64,000 bases of DNA from Procambarus clarkii (taxonomy: Eukaryota > Arthropoda > Malacostraca > Decapoda > Cambaridae). The DNA is taken from positions 32,081,034 to 32,145,033 of the forward strand of contig NC_091215.1 in assembly GCF_040958095.1 (NCBI RefSeq). Direction: 5' to 3'. How positions within the stretch are numbered: position 1 is the first letter of the stretch; each line of letters starts with the position of its first letter. A program made the translations under genes and the position numbers. Below are positions 57,772 to 64,000 of the stretch, piece after piece. The notes below the pieces were generated by a model. The model was not told where the DNA came from, ran no database searches, and saw only the letters and a program-made list of their open reading frames with translations.

Positions 57772-58612
57772 CTCAAGGTCCTCCAGTGTGAGCAGTCAAG
57801 TGGCCAGATTCACGAAAGCACTTACGCAAAAACTTACGAACCTGTACATCTTTTCTTAATCTTTGGCGGCTTTGTTTCCAATTATTAAAAAGTTAATGAG
57901 CTCCGAAGCACCAGGAGGCTGTTTATAACAATAACAACAGTTGAATGGTAAGTGTTCATGTTTGTAAACTGTTTAATAAATGTAACCAAAGCCGTCAAAG
58001 ATTGAGGAAATATGTACACGTTCGTAAGTGCTTTCGTGAATCTGGCCCAAGGTCCATTGTGAGCACTCAAGGTCCAGTGTGAGCACTCAAGGTCCAGTGT
58101 GAGCACTCAAGGTCCAGTGTGAGCACTCAAGGTCCAGTGTGAACACTCAAGGTCCACCGTGAGCACTCAAGGTCCAGTGTGAGCACTCAAGGTCCAGTGT
58201 GAGCAGTCAAGGTCCAGTGTGAGCACTCAAGGTCCAGTGTGAGCAGTCAAGGTCCAGTGTGAGCACTCAAGGTCCAGTGTGAGCAGTCAAGGTCCAGTGT
58301 GAGCACTCAAGGTCCAGTGTGAGCACTCAAGGTCCAGTGTGAGCACTCAAGGTCCAGTGTGAGCAGTCAAGGTCCAGTGTGAGCACTCAAGGTCCAGTGT
58401 GAGCAGTCAAGGTCCAATGTGAGCACTCAAGGTCCAGTGTGAGCACTCAAGGTCCAGTGTGAGCACTCAAGGTCCAGTGTGAGCACTCAAGGTCCAATGT
58501 GAGCACTCAAGGTCCAGTGTGAGCACTCAAGGTCCAGTGTGAGCACTCAAGGTCCAGTGTGAGCACTCAAGGTCCAGTGTGAGCACTCAAGGTCCAGTGT
58601 GAGCACTCAAGG
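57772..58612. repeat. 20-bp minisatellite, split by a MITE
   Basis: The unit is GTCCAGTGTGAGCACTCAAG, with AGCAGTC and CCAATG variants. About 28 copies run from 58048 to 58612; one to two copies lie left of the MITE at 57772-57800, so the MITE inserted into the array's left end. Confidence 0.97.
57801..58048. mobile_element. palindromic MITE, about 248 bp
   Basis: The left end TGGCCAGATTCACGAAAGCA and right end TGCTTTCGTGAATCTGGCCC are reverse complements, and similarity continues inward (GCTTTGTTTCCA near 57865 versus AATGTAACCAAAGCC near 57980). The spacer holds ACAATAACAACAGTTGA. CAAG flanks both ends, but the minisatellite unit itself ends in CAAG, so the duplication is not conclusive. 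Non-coding. Confidence 0.88.
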
Positions 58613-58640
58613 TTTAGAATAGCTTTGTAGTGGCTTCAAA

Positions 58641-58653
58641 CCCCCCCCCCCCC

Positions 58654-58730
<77 letters not shown>
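58641..58730. repeat. C run and (AC)n microsatellite
   Basis: C13 at 58641-58653, then AC from 58655 to 58730. Confidence 0.97.
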
Positions 58731-58732
<2 letters not shown>

Positions 58733-58912
58733 TCTATTTCGCAAATAGAGTGGTAGACGGTTGGAACAAGTTAAGTGAGAAGGTGGTGGAGGCCAAGACC
58801 GTCAGTAGTTTCAAAGCGTTATATGACAAAGAGTGCTGGGAAGACGGGACACCACGAGCGTAGCTCTCATCCTGTAACTACACTTAGGTAATTACACTTA
58901 GGTAATTACACC
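58733..58912 (+). pseudogene. LINE-F 3' end
   Basis: The open frame reads FYFANRVVDGWNKLSEKVVE, then AKTVSSFKALYDKECWED and GTPRA, with a stop at 58861. This is the conserved C-terminus of CR1-like LINE ORF2. The tail repeats ACTTAGGTAATTAC twice (58883-58910), a 14-bp tail unit. Confidence 0.82.
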
Positions 58913-59514
58913 TCCCCCTCAGAGAAAACTGCCTCAGAGCTGACGAAGAGAAGGAATCCACAACATTTTGACTTCGACTCCCTTTATTAAGTATGTACAT
59001 ATATCTATGTCTGCCTTTGGAGACAAGCACGTTACTATTTGAATGTAATGCATTTAATGCTAGTATAGTAAAAAAAGTAACTAAATAATTTAAACCATCT
59101 ACTGCAGTGGTTTCAATAATTTTGAGTAATACCAAAATAGCTAAAGGTTCAGGTGGATCCCCAGTTACTGTCTCTTAATTCTTTTACAATGTGTTGACGG
59201 AGACCAGCCACTCGGCCTCGCTGTCCGGACGCTTGTCCCCCTCTCGCTCCCTCCATGGGGGTTGTATAGATATACAACACACGTATACTTCAACCTGTCC
59301 TCTCCCATATCATTCCGGATGTGAAAGCTGTCCTGAAATCTCATCGCAGCTCCCAAAATTGACGTGATGTCCCGTTTTCTGTCCATGGGTCCTAGGTTGG
59401 ACTGGGTTGGGTTGGGTTTAGTACATTAGTGACATTATAAATGCTCCAGAGAACGGGCTGGGTGACTTGTATTTGTTTTAGTCTGGCGGATAAGTGAGAA
59501 ACTAAAGCTTCACT
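58913..59514. other. unassigned sequence
   Basis: Nothing recognisable; GGGTTGGGTTGGGTT near 59404-59417. Confidence 0.4.
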
Positions 59515-59680
59515 ATGCAGGCGATGAGTCACAATAACGTGGCTAAATTATGGTGACCAGACCACACACTAGAAGGTGAAGGGACGACGACGTTTCGGTC
59601 CGTCCTGGGCCATTCTCAAGTCGATTCCCTTCACCTTCGTCGTCGTCCCTTCACCTTCTAGTGTGTGGTCTGGTCAACAA
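59515..59680. mobile_element. foldback element, shorter relative
   Basis: Arms 59554-59592 and 59638-59676 (39 bp) are reverse complements around a 45-base middle that contains the inner arm of the longer copy plus an extra CCCTTCACCTTCGTC. The outer flank GAGTCACAATAACGTGGCTA (59526-59545) matches the opposite flank of the element at 23168-23325. So the family has a fixed asymmetric flank and a variable hairpin. Confidence 0.85.
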
Positions 59681-60690
59681 AAAGCTTCACTAGTAAGTTT
59701 GCCTTTGACTGGAACTTTGCAAACAAGCGTCGAGTGGCTGTTCCTCAAGCAGGCAGTTACCCCACCAACAGTAAGCATCCTCCTCTCTTCACCCGGGATA
59801 TATGAACCTCAGTATCACTTGGCTCCAAAGTTTACCTTGGAGGTAGGCTGGTTAAACTTGCTCGGGCGTCACTAAGCCTTTTCTCTATGTTGTAAGTCAA
59901 ATTTTATATATTTTCAATTCAGCACAGTTAATTATTATTTGCCAATGCTGGTTTACAGAGACTTCAAATCTCAGTTACTTTTGGGCATATTGATAAATGC
60001 AAATCATCTATTTCAATCCCTACACCAAATCACCCACGGTAATATATTTAGCTGTCTATCTGTCTACCAGTATGACAAGTCCGTCAACTTGTGTCCGTCC
60101 ATCCCTCTGTCCGTCTGGAACACATATTGCTTCCATCTCTTCCCCCCTTTCATTCCTCAGCCCATTATGCCTCTCCTTATATTTGGCTGCTGCTCTGCTG
60201 GGCAGGGATGCGAGGGAGCCCTAATGGCACGCTCCACAGGCTGCCATTAACGTGAGTCTCTTGGATGACGACTGGCCGTAAAAATCACCACGACCCCCCC
60301 TAACGACCCTCCTCTCAGGCCCGTGTCGTCATAAAACCCACCGTCTGGCCCAGGAACGTGCGCCCCCCCCCCCTCCCCACGAGAGGACGCTCATGGGACC
60401 CTCAACCATTAGTATTAAGTGAATAGTGTTATATTAATAGTAATTCAATATTTAAAATAAATTACCGGGCGCACACGTAGAATATGAATTTAAAAGTTTT
60501 GGTTCGTTCTGGACGTCATTTTCCTTTCATATCTTTAAGTCGAGTTATATATGTTTAACCCGGTTGTGGTCACTTGTGTTTTGCAGCTGTAAGGTAGTGG
60601 AGAGGTATGATCTCGTTCGCATTATGGCAAGAAATATCATCCCCTGGTCAACGTTTCTGACAATACAATTCTTGCTTGTCTTTCCATCCT

Positions 60691-60692
<2 letters not shown>
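59681..60692. other. unassigned sequence
   Basis: C-rich runs near 60294 and 60363. The frames at 59576-59875 and 59939-60250 have no recognisable domain. Confidence 0.4.

Positions 60693-60777
<85 letters not shown>
60693..60777. repeat. (TA)n microsatellite
   Basis: About 84 bp of TA. Confidence 0.97.
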
Positions 60778-60934
60778 CCTAGAAGGGGTACCACCTCTGG
60801 TGCAAATGTAGGGACCCATAGCCTCGGAGAAGAAAATAAAGAGTACTCAGAGAAGACCTTGTGGATCCTCACTGAACACTTTGATATTTTCTTCTCCTAC
60901 CACCCCTATTCTTTTGTTAAGTGTGTATATTTAT

Positions 60935-61510
60935 CTAACTTTATTTGAAAATGTCATTACACAAAAAAAGTTACAATATTGATTACATACAGGGTACAAG
61001 GCTGCTTGTCACAAGTTGAATAGCTCCTCCAGCTCCTCAGATGGCGGGCAGGAACCATGGATGCAGTGAGCATTTCCTCTCTGGATTGCCACACTAAGGC
61101 GCTGAAAAAGAAAACTGGCAGCTCTGGGGTCTCTTGTTGTTTCGATTAGCTTAGACCCCAACTCCTTTAAAAAGCTAGCAGCACTTTTACCCCAGGCACC
61201 AAGTGTCTCTGATGCAATGGGGACAAAATTGTAGTGGTGCTCAAGGTCTCTGTATTTACGTGACTTGGCCGCTTCCCGGTGATTGGCAGCTCCTCCTGCT
61301 TATGTAGCACTGAAGTCAACATAGGTACTGGCCAAAGTTGAAACGCAAGTGTAGTCCCACACCAACTGTCTACCATTCTTCCAGGGGTTCACCGTAATTC
61401 CGTCTGGGCGACCGACAGGCTCATCAGAGTTGCGGGACATTAGGTAACGGGGCTCTCTCTCTGCTGGACAACCGGCTGTGGTAAGGCTCCTCTTAATAAT
61501 GTCATTAACC
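60935..61510 (-). pseudogene. retroelement C-terminal PD-(D/E)XK-like domain, copy 2
   Basis: From 61505 downwards the minus strand reads RHGEVNDIIKRSLTTAGCPA, EREPRYLMSRNSDEPVGRPD, then GITVNPWKNGRQLVWDYT, a region with CVSTL, and after a stop and short break AANHREAAKSRKYRDLEHHY, NFVPIASETLGAW, FLKELGSKLIETTRDPRAAS and FLFQRLSVAIQRGNAHCIHG. RPDG followed by a hydrophobic strand and WDYT fits a PD-(D/E)XK-type active site. Families with this C-terminus are, as I know them, RT-bearing elements of many marine invertebrates. The RT itself is not present. A stop near 61302 (TAA-type, in AT-AGG) makes it non-functional. Confidence 0.65.
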
Positions 61511-61524
61511 TCGCCGTGTCTTGC

Positions 61525-61527
<3 letters not shown>

Positions 61528-61586
<59 letters not shown>
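61528..61586. repeat. (TA)n microsatellite
   Basis: About 59 bp, ending GTATGTATATT. Confidence 0.96.
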
Positions 61587-61594
<8 letters not shown>

Positions 61595-61641
61595 ATTCTC
61601 TCCTTTTTCTCATTCTCTGTTCCACCCTACCATCTGCACTT

Positions 61642-61823
61642 GGTCTGGACGGTAGAGCGACGGTCTCGCTTCATGCAGGTCGGCGTTCAATCCGCGACCG
61701 TCCAAGTGGTTGGGCACTATTCCTTCCCTTTGTCCCATCCCAAATGCTTATACTGACCCCTCCCATGTGCTATATAGTCGTAATGGCTTGCCGCTTTCTC
61801 CTGGTAGTTCCCTCCCTCTAGAA
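61642..61823 (+). mobile_element. SINE-C, plus strand
   Basis: Head GGTCTGGACGGTAGAGCGAC, CTCGCTTCATGCAGGTCG, B box GGCGTTCAATCCGCGA, then CCGTCCAAGTGGTTGGGCAC. The body has GTGCTATATAGTCGTAATGG and ends TAGTTCCCTCCCTCTAG. The (TA)n and a TTTTTCTCATTCTC stretch lie upstream. Confidence 0.87.
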
Positions 61824-61886
61824 TATATACGCGCAATTTGTTTTAATTATCTTATATACTTACCGCGGAGATTCTTCGTCTGGGGT

Positions 61887-61950
61887 GTGTACTCACCTAT
61901 TTGTGCTTGCGGGGGTTGAGCTTTGGCTCTTTGGTCCCGCCTCTCAACGG
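61887..61950 (-). mobile_element. LINE-J 3' tail fragment
   Basis: The plus strand reads GTGTGTACTCACCTATTTGT, GCTTGCGGGGGTTGAGCTTT and GGTCCCGCCTCTCAAC. Only the last 60 bp of LINE-J (or of a SINE-A LINE-J tail) are present. Confidence 0.8.
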
Positions 61951-62055
61951 ATCTGTGTGTGTGGGGCCTGATGCGCTCCCTGGCGCTGATATGTGCCACG
62001 GAGTGCCTACCACCTCCTGCGCCTCCTTCTGTTAGTGACTGCTTGTTTACAACAA

Positions 62056-62190
62056 TCCCGACCGTCCAAGTGGTTGGGCACCATTCCTTTCCCCCGTCCC
62101 ATCCCAAATTCTTATCCTAACTCCTTCCCAGTGCTATATAGTCGTAATGGCTTGGCGCTTTCCCTTGATAATTCCTTCCTTCCTTGTCTG
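62056..62190 (+). mobile_element. SINE-C, 5'-truncated
   Basis: It begins within the tRNA-like T arm (CCGACCGTCCAAGTGGTTGG) and has the complete body and end TTCCCTTGATAATTCCTTCC TTCC. Coverage starts after the head. Confidence 0.82.
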
Positions 62191-62261
62191 CAACAAGTAT
62201 ATTACTTACAACTGTGCCGATGTTTTGTTTAGTTCCTTTTTTTTTGTTTACACAGGTACAG

Positions 62262-62535
62262 AGGTAGACTACTTTTGACGCCTGTCAGCAGCCAGCTGAC
62301 AGGCGTCAGCTTAGCTTGCCGTGTCGTGGTAAGTCTTGATAAGCCTTACTCTACTAGTTTTCTCGATAAAACGACTCGACAATCGGTTAGGTAAGGTATT
62401 TATGAGGAGAAAGCGGTAAGCCAGTACCGGTCAAAAACCAGATCACTCATTTCTGCTGGGTGAAGTGGTGTGAATAGTTATGGATTAGCGCCCAGTCAAT
62501 CCTCCCTGATCAGGACTCGAATGCAGATATAATCG
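62262..62535 (-). mobile_element. SINE-B copy
   Basis: The plus strand has AAGCCTTACTCTACTAGTTT and TCTCGATAAAACGACTCGAC, CATTTCTGCTGGGTGAAG, and GGACTCGAATGCAGA (B-box complement, worn). Order and spacing match 1256-1515. A perfect hairpin lies at its 3' side (62276-62308). Confidence 0.65.
62276..62308. repeat. perfect 14-bp hairpin
   Basis: TGACGCCTGTCAGC (62276-62289), loop AGCCA, and its complement (62295-62308). The corresponding place in SINE-B at 1256 reads GACGTCTGACTCCTGTTAGC without this hairpin. Confidence 0.9.
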
Positions 62536-62966
62536 CTCAAATCTATTTAAAATTAACGGTTATTTTAACTTTGTTATTGGCAAACATTTAATGTGTCAGG
62601 AATCATGTAATTTTTTCTCTAATATATTATTCTTGTGACTAAAAAGATGGATTCTCAATCAGCATTCTTTAAGCTTTTTTTCGAGTTTCGCGCCAGAGGA
62701 CAGGTGCCACACAGCAGCTTAGGATTGATCGAGACATCAGAGCTAGCAGCGTCAACCAATCAGAGCAAGGTTATGGTCAGTATCTTTTTAATGGCGGAAA
62801 GCAAGCCCGTGAGAGCTCACTCTGTGCTCTGAGGACGTACATGAGAGTCGGCCATGTAGGCACTCCACTCTACATCACCACTCAGTCATCATTCAAAGGA
62901 TCCGAATTTGTAAAAATCAGCACCGCGGCAGGCGACGAGGGCTGAGCAGGTCCGCCTCGGCCTGAT
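62536..62966. other. unassigned sequence
   Basis: Nothing recognisable. Confidence 0.4.
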
Positions 62967-63645
62967 TCAATAGTCAGCGGTGGAAGGTAGCGGAACATGA
63001 TGGATGTATGTGTACTCTATGGTGCTTAATTTAGCAGCAAGCTGAGTATGAGGGTTGTTTGTGATTAGTTTCTTGGTGGGGTATGCAGGGGTCAGGATGT
63101 CAAAAGGTACTATCTGCCAGGGTGGAAGGAAGTGCTGTACTCCTTCATCTGTATATACATCGTGCAGTCCCATCATTTTAATATGAGTGGTTGTTCTTTG
63201 AATCCATTTAGACTCGCTGGTTCCATTTCGTATGTGTTCTAACAGTTCAACTGACACAATGTTGTTTTTGTTATCACGCAGAAGCTTTAGGAGCATCATA
63301 AGATTAATTTCAAATATTCTATCTCGAATGCTAAGTATATTTAATACTTTCCGCATGTTGAGAACTTTGGTAGTTATAGGACAGCCCAGTATAATTCTGA
63401 GTGCATGAATTATACTGGGCGAGCTGAGCTGAGGAAAAATGAAAAATGCTTCATTTTGCATTTTTCCAGTCTATCAATATTTTTGCCATTTTGCAGGACT
63501 CAAGCTGGTGCATGATAGTCTATCAGAGACCTTATTTATGCTAAGTACATCATTTTTGCTATTCTAATATTAACACCGTACTCAGGGCTGTACCCCACAA
63601 CAGTTCTGAGAGCCTTAAGTCTGTCTCTACATTATTGATGTAACC
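62967..63645 (-). pseudogene. LINE ORF2 fragment between RT and RNase H, inverted part
   Basis: From about 63640 down the minus strand reads RLKALRTVVGYSPEYGVNIR, IAKMMYLA stop IRSLIDYHAPA, then in the 164-codon frame 62967-63461 ALRIILGCPITTKVLNMRKV, LNILSIRDRIFEINLMMLLK, LLEHIRNGTSESKWIQRTTT and PFDILTPAYPTKK. This is the thumb/connection region that precedes RNase H in I/Jockey-like LINEs. The following RNase H part of the same kind lies on the opposite strand from 63800, so the two look like one element with its 5' part inverted. Confidence 0.78.
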
Positions 63646-63660
63646 TGAACTGACTGCAGT

Positions 63661-63785
63661 TGAGGTACAAAGGACATAGTCTATTGATACCAATATACTA
63701 TGTCCTTTCCCTTTATAAAGGTAATAGATACCTTTCAAATACCAAGGTATTTGAAAGAAGAGACATAGTCTATTGGTATGTTATC
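63661..63785. repeat. cluster of short inverted repeats at LINE junction
   Basis: AAAGGACATAGT (about 63668) pairs with ACTATGTCCTTT (about 63698). CTTTCAAATACC (63732-63743) and GGTATTTGAAAG (63746-63757) form a hairpin with a 2-base loop. GACATAGTCTATTG occurs at 63673 and 63763. They fill the junction between oppositely oriented LINE parts. Confidence 0.85.
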
Positions 63786-63799
63786 TGTCTTAAGTTTTC

Positions 63800-64000
63800 G
63801 TGGTTCATTCACAATATACAAGCTGAAAACAACATAACACAGACCATATACACTGCCGGATCACTCAATACACTTACAGGGAGGCGGGAAGTGCAGTTAT
63901 TGCTCATTAGCCCGATGGCAGCACAATTCAAAGGAATATACAAATTAGTAACTGGGCATCCACAATGCAAGCTGAGTTGGTAGCAATACTGGTAGCACTA
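63800..64000 (+). pseudogene. LINE-H RNase H domain, cut by window edge
   Basis: It matches 2820-3020: TIYTAGSLNTLTGR (first catalytic Asp now Ala), then in other frames AQFKG and WASTMQAELVAILVAL, with the Glu motif kept. The similarity reaches base 64000, so the element continues outside. 20-base identities such as CCCGATGGCAGCACAATTCA confirm that it is the same family as the copy at 2690. Confidence 0.8.

Overview
This window is eukaryotic and looks like non-genic DNA from a decapod crustacean (crayfish, lobster or shrimp type). The reasons are the absence of any prokaryotic-style gene array, the very high density of (AC)n, (AG)n and (AT)n microsatellites and long minisatellites, arthropod-type TTAGG runs, and many dispersed tRNA-derived SINEs and 3'-truncated LINE fragments. 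The species cannot be fixed from sequence alone. I found no intact host protein-coding gene, no rRNA gene and no free-standing tRNA gene. Nearly every long open frame is either a stop-free tandem repeat or a decayed retrotransposon.

Layout. 1-8.6 kb: a decayed RT fragment, a SINE-B copy, a 3' part of an RNase H-bearing LINE (called LINE-H here) split by a SINE-A insertion, and a tail-to-tail pair of LINE-J 3' ends around another SINE-A. 8.6-10.7 kb: a 22-bp minisatellite with a 506-bp higher-order period. 10.9-19 kb: a dispersed element (element G), a degraded LINE-J, G-rich, CCA, GA and TA tracts, a 371-bp inverted-repeat MITE, and an RNase H domain in two halves. 19.9-30 kb: a run of minisatellites (32, 30, 17/19, 19, 24, 34, 25 and 19 bp units), a 74-bp-arm foldback element and SINE-C copies. 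30-38 kb: SINE-C and SINE-D copies, a 23-bp minisatellite, the most complete LINE-J (RT to (AC)n tail, interrupted by element G, which carries an internal 30-bp minisatellite), and a 20-bp minisatellite. 38-50 kb: an interstitial TTAGG run, SINE-A copies with LINE-J tails, two copies of a retroelement C-terminal domain of PD-(D/E)XK-like type, 23-bp, 30-bp and 27/40-bp minisatellites, and LINE-C and LINE-H 3' parts. 50-64 kb: more LINE-J ends, a 31-bp minisatellite, a SINE-A, a 20-bp minisatellite carrying a MITE, and at the right edge an apparent twin-primed LINE-H.

How the parts fit together. The repeats form a small ecosystem. SINE-A has one tRNA-like head and one core, but occurs with two different 3' tails. 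One tail is the 3' end of LINE-J and ends in (AC)n. The other is the 3' end of a second LINE, LINE-P, and ends in CTCAAGATAACC-like sequence. This is what is expected if one SINE lineage recruited two LINE machineries. SINE-B shares part of the SINE-A core. Several families end in their own simple sequence, so many microsatellites here are explained as retroelement tails. Family names (LINE-J, -P, -H, -H2, -C, -F; SINE-A to -E; element G) are working labels for this window only.
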